A DNA stretch of 21,968 bases from Pseudomonadales bacterium (GCA_022448765.1 JAKUTI010000017.1:1-21968); one strand, 5' to 3'. Shown: positions 1 through 7,739, counted from the stretch's first letter. Numbers and translations are program-made. The notes: generated by a model not told the origin, from the letters alone.

Positions 1-2
1 TT

Positions 3-563
3 CTCGGTCGCGGCTGTTTGATGTACCAATCCGACACCATCGTCAAAGAAACGGGTCAGGAAACTCATCCAGGCCTGCACTCGGATTACTCGGCGTCTCG
101 TATCGGTGAACCCTTTCCCGATTATTGTCTCGAAGCCACGGCAGTTTGGGCCATCGATGACTTTCAAGCCGAGCACGGACCGACCGTTATTCAAAGCGGA
201 AGCTTTAGGGAACGGCGTCAGGTACCCGTGGGGACCACCCAGGAAGGGACACGGCTCATCGAAATGGAAAAAGGGTCAATCGCGTTTTGGCACGGGGCAT
301 CGTGGCATGGATCAACACCACGAACCGCACCCGGCAAACGAACCTCGCTCCACAACGCCTATTCACGCAATTTTGTCCGGACCATTGAGCGTTACGAAGA
401 CATTGATCCCAACATCATCGCTCGAAATCCGCCCGCGTTTTCAACGCTCTGCGGACTTGACGATCCGTTTGGAAAAAGCGGTGATCAAGGCGCCGACTTC
501 GAAAGGCTCATGTACTGTAGTAAGGCTGGGTACGGTCAGGCGGAACTCGCTGAGCAGGCCTGA
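3..563 (+). CDS. Phytanoyl-CoA dioxygenase (PhyH)-family protein, 5' end outside window
   Basis: This is the C-terminal part of a probable Fe(II)/2-oxoglutarate-dependent oxygenase. The reading frame is open to the left edge, so the true start lies upstream. The TTG at 18 and ATG at 21 are internal codons rather than convincing starts. The HxD iron-ligand motif (L-H-S-D-Y) is encoded at 78-86. The distal iron histidine fits W-H-G-S-T, with its His codon at 306-308, and the 2-oxoglutarate-binding arginine fits G-K-R-T-S-L-H, with its Arg codon at 339-341. This order and spacing are typical of PhyH proteins, which hydroxylate lipids or small secondary metabolites. The substrate cannot be inferred. 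The next gene on the same strand starts 97 bp downstream, so co-transcription is possible but unproven. Confidence 0.85.
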   Translation, partial: LGRGCLMYQSDTIVKETGQETHPGLHSDYSASRIGEPFPDYCLEATAVWAIDDFQAEHGPTVIQSGSFRERRQVPVGTTQEGTRLIEMEKGSIAFWHGASWHGSTPRTAPGKRTSLHNAYSRNFVRTIERYEDIDPNIIARNPPAFSTLCGLDDPFGKSGDQGADFERLMYCSKAGYGQAELAEQA

Positions 564-650
564 CGTGTGATGGTGTTCATCGGCGCTATGAGGAACTAGG
601 TGAACAGCGCGTCCATTTAACTGCGCAAAGGGTAAACGGCCGGCTATATA

Positions 651-655
651 GAGGG
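651..655 (+). promoter_or_regulatory. Ribosome-binding site for the DUF3089 gene
   Basis: GAGGG lies 5 nt before the ATG at 661 and fixes that start. Confidence 0.6.
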
Positions 656-660
656 TACTG

Positions 661-1728
661 ATGAAAAAATTCTTAATCGTAGTAGGGGTGATCATCGGTC
701 TTTTGCTTATCGTCGGTTACGTTTTCCGAGGTGTGCTGCAAATGGCCGTCATGTTCTACACGATGCGTCCAGATGCCGGCTTTGCTGAAACAGCGCCACC
801 CGAAGAACCCGATTACGCCATTGCCGCTAGTTGGGCAGCGTTACCCGGTCGCGATGACTTGGCCGATCGAGTCCCCATCGAAAACACGGCGACATTGCAG
901 TCGGATGCCGAGGTTGACGTCTTTTATGTACACCCAACCACTCTTCTGGGAGGCGCCGGGTGGAACCAGTCGCTGGATGACGAGAACACGAATCGACGCA
1001 CGGACTACACCACCATCTTGGGTCAAGCGAGCGCGTTTAATGCTTGTTGTCGAGTCTATGCACCGCGATACCGACAAGCGACACTGCTGTCTTTTTTCAG
1101 CCCACAGGGCGACGGCGGTGAAGCGCTTGAGTTGGCGTATCGCGACGTCGCTCGAGCATTTCGTTTTTACGTAAATCACTACAACAATGGCCGACCGTTT
1201 ATTTTGGCGGGCCATAGCCAAGGCGGATTCCATCTCGATACGTTGCTGAGCAATGAAATCGCGGGGACGCCGCTCGAAGCAAAGCTTGTCGTTGCTTATC
1301 CCATTGGCTACTACATCGACAACAGTAACGGGATACCCGTTTGCGGCTCAGCCGAACAGACCGGGTGCCAGGCAACCTGGAACACGCTGTCACTGGATGC
1401 CCGGGCCGGCGGAGCCAAGGACTCCATTTGTGTCAATCCACTCAATTGGTCGGCGAGTGGCCTGCACGCGGGCTTCGACGAAAACGTCGGTGCCGTGTCG
1501 TTTCGAAGAGAACAAGGCACAGAAGGTAACTACCCCACCATTGAGCCGGGGGTCGTGGACGCTCAGTGTAGCGACGGGGCACTTCGAATATCGGAGATAC
1601 GATCAGAGAACTACGACGGCTATTTTATGACCGAAGGCAATTACCATATTTACGACTACAGTTTTTTCTACATGAACATTCGAGAGAATGCCGTCGTGCG
1701 CAGCAAGGCCTACTTGGCCACGAAATAA
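661..1728 (+). CDS. DUF3089 family alpha/beta-hydrolase-like protein, membrane anchored
   Basis: The 355-residue product begins with a hydrophobic helix (about residues 3-22) that fits a signal anchor or uncleaved signal, so the catalytic part probably faces the periplasm. The nucleophile elbow G-H-S-Q-G-G carries Ser186. Near the C-terminus, N-Y-H-I-Y-D-Y with His329, followed by F-Y-M-N-I-R-E-N, matches the usual DUF3089 ending. The V-F-Y-V-H-P-T-T motif near residue 90 is also typical. The family is lipase-like, but its substrate is generally not established. Paired cysteines (Cys-Cys near 128, and two more in the 225-240 region) would suit an oxidising compartment. A GAGGG ribosome-binding site at 651-655, 5 nt from the ATG, supports the start. 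Confidence 0.85.
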   Translation: MKKFLIVVGVIIGLLLIVGYVFRGVLQMAVMFYTMRPDAGFAETAPPEEPDYAIAASWAALPGRDDLADRVPIENTATLQSDAEVDVFYVHPTTLLGGAGWNQSLDDENTNRRTDYTTILGQASAFNACCRVYAPRYRQATLLSFFSPQGDGGEALELAYRDVARAFRFYVNHYNNGRPFILAGHSQGGFHLDTLLSNEIAGTPLEAKLVVAYPIGYYIDNSNGIPVCGSAEQTGCQATWNTLSLDARAGGAKDSICVNPLNWSASGLHAGFDENVGAVSFRREQGTEGNYPTIEPGVVDAQCSDGALRISEIRSENYDGYFMTEGNYHIYDYSFFYMNIRENAVVRSKAYLATK

Positions 1729-1782
1729 TCTTAGCCTAAGCTCTTCGCACACGCCTCGTTTGATTACCAACTAACCTCGCGA

Positions 1783-2817
1783 TCAGTCAATTCCTCGTGC
1801 AGTGACGAGATACGTCACGAAACTACCCAACCAATGCGTGCCTTCGTAGTGCTGGTCCGTGAGTGATGCCAACGCGACTTCGCGGTGATGAATACTGGCC
1901 GCTTGAACGCTAGACACACGCGGATCATCCGAAGATAGTTTTGAAGCCACCCCCTCCAGCATCCAAGCTCGACTTAGGTTAAGGCCATCCAAATGCGCCA
2001 ACTTGGGGTCTGCTGGATCGCTGACCTGAACCGGCGTTACCCAGGTTTCTTCATCCGTGATCGGGAGGAACGGCATGAACTGTGCTAACCACTGACCAAA
2101 GTCATGGCGATCCATGCAGCGTCGCATCAGATCCGCTTCAGCCAGACACGGAGAAAGGAAATCGTGTCCGCTAGGTTCCCACCATAGAGGTGCATCGCGA
2201 TCGAGACGATAGTAGTCGTGGGCTCGTTCAACCAGGAACGTCTCGAAACCCGTCTCTTTTGCAATCCTCGACCAATCGAGTGCGAGCCCCATCGCGAACG
2301 CGGTTTGTGAATGTTCACCGGAGCGAATCGGATGGGTCAGTTTTTCAAGCCATTTTGCCAGGCGATCTGCCGCCAACTGCTCCAGCGGCTCGATACCAAC
2401 CGCCCACGCTTGGGCGTATTCAGCCGGCCATTGCCTTAACTCCGCACCAAGTTGAAGCAGCCAAGCAAGGCCGTACGGCCGCTCAAACGTTTGCCGGTGG
2501 CCAGCACTGAGGTACTTGAACTCGCCTACGTAATTCGTGGGTACAAAATTCGATGAGAGCAACGCCAGTGCGCGATCAACGTACGGTGCTTCCGGATAGA
2601 GGCGCGCAAGTCGCACCAACATCCAATGACTGTGCACCGACGAATGCCAGTCATAGCAACCGTAAAAGATAGGCGTGTTGTGACGGGGTTCTGCTAGATC
2701 TTTCGCCCCTCTCAAACTGAGTGAAACATGATTTGGGTATTGTCGCGGAATTGATTCGAGCGCCCAATCGGCATAGATCGCCGTGAGCTCGATTAACTCC
2801 ATTCGGGTTTTATTCAT
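1783..2817 (-). CDS. DUF2891 domain-containing protein
   Basis: The 344-residue protein carries the signature of the DUF2891 family near its N-terminus: F-Y-G-C-Y-D-W-H-S-S-V-H-S-H-W, residues 51-65, with His58, His62 and His64. A matching C-terminal motif, G-T-H-W-L-G-S-F-V-T-Y-L, is also present. There is no signal peptide or membrane segment, so it should be cytoplasmic. The family has no established reaction that I know of. The Trp- and His-rich motifs and apparently all-helical composition suggest an alpha/alpha-barrel enzyme, which is inference. The gene ends 54 bp from the convergent DUF3089 gene and runs divergently from the ferritin-like gene. No strong Shine-Dalgarno lies before the ATG at 2817, and Met6 is an alternative start. 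Confidence 0.85.
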   Translation of the reverse strand: MNKTRMELIELTAIYADWALESIPRQYPNHVSLSLRGAKDLAEPRHNTPIFYGCYDWHSSVHSHWMLVRLARLYPEAPYVDRALALLSSNFVPTNYVGEFKYLSAGHRQTFERPYGLAWLLQLGAELRQWPAEYAQAWAVGIEPLEQLAADRLAKWLEKLTHPIRSGEHSQTAFAMGLALDWSRIAKETGFETFLVERAHDYYRLDRDAPLWWEPSGHDFLSPCLAEADLMRRCMDRHDFGQWLAQFMPFLPITDEETWVTPVQVSDPADPKLAHLDGLNLSRAWMLEGVASKLSSDDPRVSSVQAASIHHREVALASLTDQHYEGTHWLGSFVTYLVTARGID

Positions 2818-2907
2818 CTAGGTTCAGCCTTATCGAAAACCAACGGGAGGGCTAACTGCAACGTAAACCATCCATGGTCGAACTTTTTCAGCAATTCATT
2901 GAACTAA

Positions 2908-2933
2908 AAGCGCTAGCCTACTTTACAGCGCTT
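2908..2933. repeat. Inverted repeat upstream of the ferritin-like gene (possible operator)
   Basis: AAGCGCT at 2908-2914 and its exact reverse complement AGCGCTT at 2927-2933 are separated by 12 bp. They sit between the divergent DUF2891 and ferritin-like genes if the latter starts at 2985. A possible -35 (TTGAAC, 2899-2904) overlaps the left side, but no good -10 follows. A regulatory role is inference. Confidence 0.35.
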
Positions 2934-2984
2934 GCTCGGTCGCATTTACTTACATGCCCTAGGTTTGCAGTTCGAATCGAGCAC

Positions 2985-3470
2985 ATGGCAGATAGACCAA
3001 GTTACATCGGCATGCTGGCAGCGATCGCTAACGCCGAGCGGGGAGGGTACGAACTCTTTAAGGCGTGGGCATCAAGCACCCGAGACGCGCGATTAAGAAC
3101 CGTCTTAAATACCGTTGCCGTCAGGGAAGCCGAACACTCGTGGGCGTTCGAAAAGCGGCTAGGCGAACTCGGTTACCCACTAGAGCCACCCAAAACTGCG
3201 GCTACCAGCAAGAGCGTCAAGCTCGCAGCTTCAAGAAGCGCCGATACCAACAAATTTCATGCCTTAGGTATTGGCGTCAAACGCTCCACGAATTCCGGTA
3301 ATCAAGAAGATCGCCTGCTGGATTTACTTTCCGACCCCTCGATCGACGCGACAACGGGCGAACTACTCGGCCGGTTTATTTGCGAAGAACGTGATAGCGG
3401 TCGACTCTTAACTGATGCCTACAAGTCGTTACAGCGACGTATTCGCTATAAGAAGAGGCAAACAAAATAG
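2985..3470 (+). CDS. Small ferritin-like-fold protein (probable)
   Basis: The 161-residue form starting at 2985 looks like a four-helix ferritin/rubrerythrin-like protein. Helix 1 contains N-A-E-R-G-G-Y with Glu18, and helix 2 contains R-E-A-E-H with Glu48-x-x-His51, the classical diiron ligand spacing. After a polar linker (about 67-107), helix 4 has F-I-C-E-E-R-D, where Glu134-x-x-Asp137 takes the place of the usual ExxH. No clear helix-3 ligand is visible, so iron binding is uncertain. The C-terminus is strongly basic (last 12 residues rich in Arg and Lys). The frame is open back to an ATG at 2874, but residues encoded there look unlike the family, and a GGGAGG at 2846 is too far away to serve it. 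I prefer 2985, although its own ribosome site is weak. Confidence 0.55.
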   Translation: MADRPSYIGMLAAIANAERGGYELFKAWASSTRDARLRTVLNTVAVREAEHSWAFEKRLGELGYPLEPPKTAATSKSVKLAASRSADTNKFHALGIGVKRSTNSGNQEDRLLDLLSDPSIDATTGELLGRFICEERDSGRLLTDAYKSLQRRIRYKKRQTK

Positions 3471-3491
3471 ACGCGGCTAGGTCCCCGCGTC
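3460..3491 (-). terminator. Probable rho-independent terminator after the M3 peptidase gene
   Basis: On the minus strand a perfect 7-bp GC-rich stem (GACGCGG/CCGCGTC, positions 3485-3491 and 3470-3476, 8-nt loop) is followed by TATTTTGTTT. It lies 29 bp past the M3 peptidase stop. On the plus strand there is no T-tract, so it suits the minus-strand operon. Confidence 0.55.
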
Positions 3492-3520
3492 GTCCAACCG
3501 TTTGGGTCGATCTATAAGCC

Positions 3521-5380
3521 TCACACGGGTAATTCGCTGACGAGTTTGTCGAACTGATCAACACGCGGTTTCAACATGGCGACCGAGTCGCGCCAAAAAT
3601 CCGGCCGCGAGAGATCTGCGTCCAGATGCTTCGCGGCCAAATCCTCTGCCGTTAACCGTCCCGTATCGCGTAACAATCCCTCGTATCGTGGGAAAAACTC
3701 GTCGCCAAATGTCAGTCGCTTCGCATAGACCCCAAGACTAAAGAGATACCCAAAAAGGTATGGAAAATTGTAAAAACTTAAGCCGGAAATATAGAAGTGG
3801 AGTTTGTTCGCCCAGAAAAGAGGGTCCGGTTCGGACAAACTTTCGCCGTACCACTTCTCCCACGCTCGACTCATCAATGCCTTAAGTTCATCTGGACGTA
3901 CGGGGCGTTGTTGGCGCGCCTCGTAAAAATTCTTTTCGAATTCGAAGCGGGTCGGAATGTTCAAAATGAACGAAATTAAAGCACCGGTTTCTTCCCAAGC
4001 GATAGCTAATTCTTCTGTGGGTGTCCCAGCGCGCTCAAGGAGTGCGTCCCGAACGATGGTTTCTCCAAACGTACTTGCGGTTTCAGCAAGCGACATTCCG
4101 TAACTTCGTTGACTGTCGGGGAGATCCCTCATGGTCCAAGAATGAAAAGCGTGTCCCAGTTCGTGGGCTAACGTGATCACATCACTCGCTCCGCCGGTAT
4201 ATGTCATATACACACGAGGCGTTCGCGATTTAGAAAACCCCGTGCAATAAGCACCGGGCCGTTTGCGAGGACCGACAGTACCCTCAATCCATTGCCGTTC
4301 CGCCATCATTTCAACGAACTCGCCCATGGTCGGATCAACACTCCGATAGGCGTTCGCGATAAGTTCCAACGCCTCGGTGTAGGGGATCGGCCGATCTTCA
4401 CCACTGACCGTAGGAGCAGGTGAGCGCTGATCCCAAGGCCCGTATTGATCCTTGCCATAGGCCTTGGCTTGCAGCAGAGCCGCGCGTCGGGCCAACGGGA
4501 TCGACTCCTCTGCAACTTCAAGAACGGTGTTGAGCGTCGAACGGGAAATCCTATTCATGTGCACGGCCGAATCTAGGAAATGCATAGAGCTTTTGTTTGA
4601 GCGGCGTCTACCCAATTCCAGTCGCCAGCCCGCGATCGCATTGATGGCGGCGGCACAAGATTCGATATGTTCTTCCCATGACGTGTTGATCGACCGCCAC
4701 GCACTTTCCCGCGTTCTATCATCGGTTTTTTGCAGCAACCCACTCGCTTGCGCCAAACCCATGGATTCCGACTCGTTACCGATCAGAACATCGCACGTTA
4801 ACGATCCAGCAAGCTGATCGTACAAACGACCCCATGCATGGATCCCGTCTTGAGCTAGCCCCGAAATCAGCGTCTCCTCCGCAAGACTGAGGCTAAAGTC
4901 CCTACGTTTTCTCGCGTGCTCAACCACGAAGCGCGTCGCACTTGTCAGCTCGTGATCAAGATAGGCCTCGATAACCTCAAGCGACGCGAGATCCAGAAAC
5001 TGCGCCAGCGGCTGGGAAAGCTCGGTAAAACGTTTTTGGTACGATTGCAGTCGACCCGACAGTATCTGTGCAGCTTCGTCTTGACTATCCACGCTCATGC
5101 AACAGTCTGCGTAGGTTTCAGGATTATCAAGCAGCAACCGAATCTCTTCGGCAATACGGTGAATTTCTCGTGCCGCCGCGATACCGTCACCGGCTGCCTC
5201 AACAACCAATTCATCCGCCTGTTCAAGGAGAGGGAGCAGCACCGAATTCTGCTCGGCCATTTGGTCCATCAATTCACTTGCTAAAACGAGGTCCTTATTG
5301 ATGGCTGAGCAATCGGCGCTTTCGTACTCGCCCGAAAGATCCCAGGGCACACCCTGGATATGATTGTTTCCGTCGCCCAT
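3521..5380 (-). CDS. pepF: M3 family oligoendopeptidase (PepF-type)
   Basis: This 619-residue cytoplasmic zinc metallopeptidase has the usual length for oligoendopeptidase F relatives. The zinc motif H-E-L-G-H occupies residues 406-410 (His406, Glu407, His410), inside A-S-D-V-I-T-L-A-H-E-L-G-H-A-F-H. The third ligand is Glu433 in M-S-L-A-E-T-A-S-T-F-G-E-T, at the spacing expected for M3. The N-terminal half is helical, without a signal peptide or membrane segment. Such enzymes cleave short peptides during peptide turnover. A GAGG ribosome-binding site 5 nt upstream supports the start. The cupin gene ends 21 bp before it, so the two are probably one transcript, ending at the hairpin near 3470-3491. 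Confidence 0.93.
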   Translation of the reverse strand: MGDGNNHIQGVPWDLSGEYESADCSAINKDLVLASELMDQMAEQNSVLLPLLEQADELVVEAAGDGIAAAREIHRIAEEIRLLLDNPETYADCCMSVDSQDEAAQILSGRLQSYQKRFTELSQPLAQFLDLASLEVIEAYLDHELTSATRFVVEHARKRRDFSLSLAEETLISGLAQDGIHAWGRLYDQLAGSLTCDVLIGNESESMGLAQASGLLQKTDDRTRESAWRSINTSWEEHIESCAAAINAIAGWRLELGRRRSNKSSMHFLDSAVHMNRISRSTLNTVLEVAEESIPLARRAALLQAKAYGKDQYGPWDQRSPAPTVSGEDRPIPYTEALELIANAYRSVDPTMGEFVEMMAERQWIEGTVGPRKRPGAYCTGFSKSRTPRVYMTYTGGASDVITLAHELGHAFHSWTMRDLPDSQRSYGMSLAETASTFGETIVRDALLERAGTPTEELAIAWEETGALISFILNIPTRFEFEKNFYEARQQRPVRPDELKALMSRAWEKWYGESLSEPDPLFWANKLHFYISGLSFYNFPYLFGYLFSLGVYAKRLTFGDEFFPRYEGLLRDTGRLTAEDLAAKHLDADLSRPDFWRDSVAMLKPRVDQFDKLVSELPV

Positions 5381-5385
5381 AAATA

Positions 5386-5389
5386 CCTC
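5386..5389 (-). promoter_or_regulatory. Ribosome-binding site for the M3 peptidase
   Basis: The minus strand reads GAGG here, 5 nt before the ATG at 5380. Confidence 0.5.
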
Positions 5390-5401
5390 GTTTCTCTCCA
5401 G

Positions 5402-5869
5402 CTACGGCATCGGGTGAATCGCGTCGACCCAATGCAATCCCTTAGGATCTTCAATTACGGGTAAATCAAGATTAACAACGACGGCCTCTTGATCGCTCCG
5501 GACAAGAACACAGTGCAAAGGTTCTTTTGTGTCCGCGTTAATCTCCTGATGAGGCACGAACGGCGGAACGTAGATAAAGTCACCAGGGCCCGCCTCCGCA
5601 ATATTCTCCAGTCTTTCGCCCCAGCGCATCCGAGCCCGGCCTTTGATGATGTAAATGATGCTCTCCAACGCACCGTGATGGTGGGCACCGGTTTTAGCGT
5701 CCGGATGTATCTCAACGGTACCCGCCCAGAGCTTCTTGGCACCCGCTGTCGCAAAATTGATAGCCGCCGCCCGCGTCATCCCTTTGGTCTGCGGTGTATT
5801 TTTGGCTAAATGTTGGCCGCTAATGACTTTAACGCCGTCGTTACGCCAATCCTTGGGTTCTTCACTCAT
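5402..5869 (-). CDS. Cupin-domain protein
   Basis: This single-domain cupin has 155 residues from the ATG at 5869. Cupin motif 1 is G-A-H-H-H-G-A-L-E with likely metal ligands His63, His65 and Glu69. Motif 2 is P-G-D-F-I-Y-V-P-P-F-V-P-H with His107, so the full 3-His/1-Glu metal site is present. Cupins of this kind include small dioxygenases, isomerases and ligand-binding proteins, and nothing here fixes the substrate. The frame extends upstream to a TTG at 5917, but ATG is a better codon and the added residues look unrelated to a cupin. The gene is followed 21 bp later by the M3 peptidase and is divergent from the hydrolase gene at 6089, sharing its control region. Confidence 0.85.
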   Translation of the reverse strand: MSEEPKDWRNDGVKVISGQHLAKNTPQTKGMTRAAAINFATAGAKKLWAGTVEIHPDAKTGAHHHGALESIIYIIKGRARMRWGERLENIAEAGPGDFIYVPPFVPHQEINADTKEPLHCVLVRSDQEAVVVNLDLPVIEDPKGLHWVDAIHPMP

Positions 5870-5943
5870 TTTTTCGCTTGCTCGCCATGTATCAGACAAC
5901 AATACGCCATGCGACAAGGTGGCGTAATCGGATTAGGTTGACC

Positions 5944-5973
5944 ACCATAAAGGCGGGGGAAAGAAACCGTCAA
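5944..5973 (-). promoter_or_regulatory. Candidate promoter for the cupin-M3 peptidase operon
   Basis: On the minus strand, TTGACG (5973-5968) and TATGGT (5949-5944) are separated by 18 bp, a fair sigma-70 match. The -35 lies inside the left arm of the 12-bp inverted repeat, so a protein bound there could control it. Confidence 0.4.
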
Positions 5974-6017
5974 GGCTCAAAACGTCGGTAAGGTTCAAAG
6001 CAATATTGACGGTTTCT
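5962..6017. repeat. Perfect 12-bp inverted repeat with internal direct repeats (candidate operator)
   Basis: AGAAACCGTCAA (5962-5973) and its exact reverse complement TTGACGGTTTCT (6006-6017) flank a 32-bp spacer. Inside the spacer region are two near-identical 10-mers, AAGGCTCAAA (5972-5981) and AAGGTTCAAA (5990-5999), 18 bp apart. The arms are centred about 44 bp apart, roughly four helical turns. The element sits in the middle of a divergent intergenic region, so a regulator binding site is the simplest reading. Confidence 0.6.
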
Positions 6018-6031
6018 CAACGTACTTTCGC

Positions 6032-6062
6032 TTTACACTCGTAGCCACAGAAACCAGATAAT
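6032..6062 (+). promoter_or_regulatory. Candidate promoter for the alpha/beta-hydrolase gene
   Basis: TTTACA (6032-6037) and GATAAT (6057-6062, five of six consensus bases) are 19 bp apart, slightly long. Transcription would start near 6069, downstream of the ATG at 6065, which supports translation from the ATG at 6089. Confidence 0.35.
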
Positions 6063-6075
6063 TCATGACAGGTAC

Positions 6076-6080
6076 GGAGG
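6076..6080 (+). promoter_or_regulatory. Ribosome-binding site that decides the hydrolase start
   Basis: GGAGG lies 8 nt before the ATG at 6089. The earlier in-frame ATG at 6065 has no comparable site. Confidence 0.65.
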
Positions 6081-6088
6081 GACAATTC

Positions 6089-6799
6089 ATGGCATGGCGT
6101 AGCGATGAAGTAAGTATCGAGAAGATCACCGAAAGAGCGTTCGATCTCACGGTGAACGGACAAAACGTTCCCGGCGTTTATTGGCGACCTAAAAGCGGTA
6201 ACGCCAATCGAATTGCTCTACTCGGACACGGTGGTTCGACACACAAGAAAGTGGAGTATGTCCAGCTCGTCGCAACACTTCTCGCACAGCGTGGCATCGC
6301 GTCGATGGCCATCGACGGGCCAGGACACGGTGAACGCGCATCCGGCTCGGAAGTTCGGAGCACCGAAGGATTTTCCGACATCTGGAATGCTGGCGGCGGG
6401 ACCCAAGGAATCGTCGCGGATTGGCACGCTGCCTTGAATTTTATTGAAGCCGAAGAAGGTGTGCGCCCCGCGTGCTGGTGGGGACTATCCATGGGGACCA
6501 TGATGGGATTACCTGTCACGGCGTCGGACACACGCATACGCGTTGCCTTACTCGGACTCATGGGCATTTGGGGTCCCAACGGCGATGACCTTAAACGACT
6601 CGCACCCGAGGTGTTATGTCCCGTTCGTTTTTTGGTCCAGTGGGACGATGAAATCGTTCCACGCGAGGCCTGTCTCGAACTCTACGACGCATTGGGTAGC
6701 GAGAAAAAAACGCTGCATGCCAATCCGGGTATCCATACTGCAGTGCCGCAAACGGAGATCGCGGGATCCGTCGAGTACCTGGATCGCTACCTCAAGTAA
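6089..6799 (+). CDS. Alpha/beta hydrolase (dienelactone-hydrolase-like)
   Basis: This cytoplasmic alpha/beta-hydrolase-fold protein has 236 residues from the ATG at 6089. The oxyanion-hole region is L-L-G-H-G-G-S, the nucleophile elbow is W-G-L-S-M-G-T with Ser134, the acid is the Asp pair in Q-W-D-D-E-I-V-P, and the catalytic His is in N-P-G-I-H-T-A-V-P. A-I-D-G-P-G-H-G-E-R is the usual strand-4 segment. The substrate is probably a small ester, lactone or thioester, but the family is broad. The start at 6089 is preferred because of the GGAGG site. The crotonase-fold gene begins 133 bp downstream on the same strand, so co-transcription is likely but less tight than among the later genes. Confidence 0.88.
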   Translation: MAWRSDEVSIEKITERAFDLTVNGQNVPGVYWRPKSGNANRIALLGHGGSTHKKVEYVQLVATLLAQRGIASMAIDGPGHGERASGSEVRSTEGFSDIWNAGGGTQGIVADWHAALNFIEAEEGVRPACWWGLSMGTMMGLPVTASDTRIRVALLGLMGIWGPNGDDLKRLAPEVLCPVRFLVQWDDEIVPREACLELYDALGSEKKTLHANPGIHTAVPQTEIAGSVEYLDRYLK

Positions 6800-6932
6800 C
6801 CAGTCAACGAGCGTTGTACTTTGAACGCCACGGCCTAGCCCCCGAGCCACAGAAGACCGTGCACCACCGGCATCTTGTGACGCGACGCAACTACGCCTAG
6901 GATTTCCAACTCGTAGGAAAAGGTAGAGCACG

Positions 6933-7709
6933 ATGAGCGATTACGAAACGATCCTGTACGACGTCGAGGGGACACGGGCGACGATCACCATGAATCGGCC
7001 AGATAACCTCAACGGCATTACCAATGCCATGATGCGCGAACTTTACGATTGCCTGAACGTCGTCGCTCGAGACGACAGCGTACGCGTGGTCCTATTTACG
7101 GGTTCTGGTCGAGGATTTTGCCCTGGTGTCGATCTTAAGGCGTCGACCAGCGGCGAAGCACAAGCGCCGTTCAGCAAGGCCTGCTTCCATATCACCTCAT
7201 TGCTTCATGAAATGCCCAAAGTCACGGTAGCCGGCATTAACGGTATGTGCGCTGGCGCCGGATTCGGCTGGGCATGCGCCTGCGACCTTCGCTACGCAAC
7301 AGCGAGCGCTACATTTAATTCTGCGTTCTTAGGCGTTGCGATTTCAGGCGATATGGCTGGCCCGTGGCTTCTGCCTCGCATCATTGGGGCGAGCAAAGCG
7401 AGAGAACTCTTCTTTATGCCCGACAAATTTAAGGCCGATGAAGCAGAACGCATTGGCTTGGTCTCGAAAACCTTTTCCGACGAAACTTTTCGCGATGAAG
7501 TCGACGCCATCGTCGATCGATTATCTAAAGCTGCGCCGCTAGCCATTGGTGAAATGAAAAGAAACTTTGTCAACGCAGAGAATATGCCGTTACGCGATTA
7601 CATTGAGCTCGAAAGCGAACGACACAGTCGAACCGGCGCAAGCGCCGATTCGCGTGAAGCATTCCATGCCTTTGTCGAAAAACGTGAACCCCAATTCCAA
7701 GGCCGGTAA
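6933..7709 (+). CDS. Enoyl-CoA hydratase/isomerase (crotonase) family protein, atypical active site
   Basis: The 258-residue protein shows the crotonase fold throughout: V-V-L-F-T-G-S-G-R-G-F-C-P-G-V-D-L for the first oxyanion loop, G-M-C-A-G-A-G-F-G for the second, and G-P-W-L-L-P-R-I-I-G after the active site. Aligned by eye to rat mitochondrial enoyl-CoA hydratase, the positions of its two catalytic glutamates (144 and 164) are Gly112 and Phe132 here, so ordinary hydratase chemistry is unlikely. Asp140 in S-G-D-M-A-G falls where PaaG-type isomerases have a catalytic Asp, so an isomerase or related CoA-ester reaction is more likely. An AAAAGG-type ribosome site precedes the ATG. The PPOX gene follows after about 30 bp. 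Confidence 0.88.
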   Translation: MSDYETILYDVEGTRATITMNRPDNLNGITNAMMRELYDCLNVVARDDSVRVVLFTGSGRGFCPGVDLKASTSGEAQAPFSKACFHITSLLHEMPKVTVAGINGMCAGAGFGWACACDLRYATASATFNSAFLGVAISGDMAGPWLLPRIIGASKARELFFMPDKFKADEAERIGLVSKTFSDETFRDEVDAIVDRLSKAAPLAIGEMKRNFVNAENMPLRDYIELESERHSRTGASADSREAFHAFVEKREPQFQGR

Positions 7710-7739
7710 AGCGGTTTACCTGACAAGGATGAATTGATC

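Noticed and set aside
106..695. Open frames at 106-570 (plus) and 441-695 (minus)
   Set aside because: They overlap the well-supported PhyH gene or its 3' flank, have no family character and no ribosome-binding site.
1730..1740. CTTAGCCTAAG palindrome as a terminator between the DUF3089 and DUF2891 genes
   Set aside because: The loop is a single base and the stem is short and AT-rich, with no T-tract.
6006..6039. TTGACG at 6006 with TACACT at 6034 as the hydrolase promoter
   Set aside because: The 22-bp spacing is too long for sigma-70. The TTTACA/GATAAT pair further downstream fits better.
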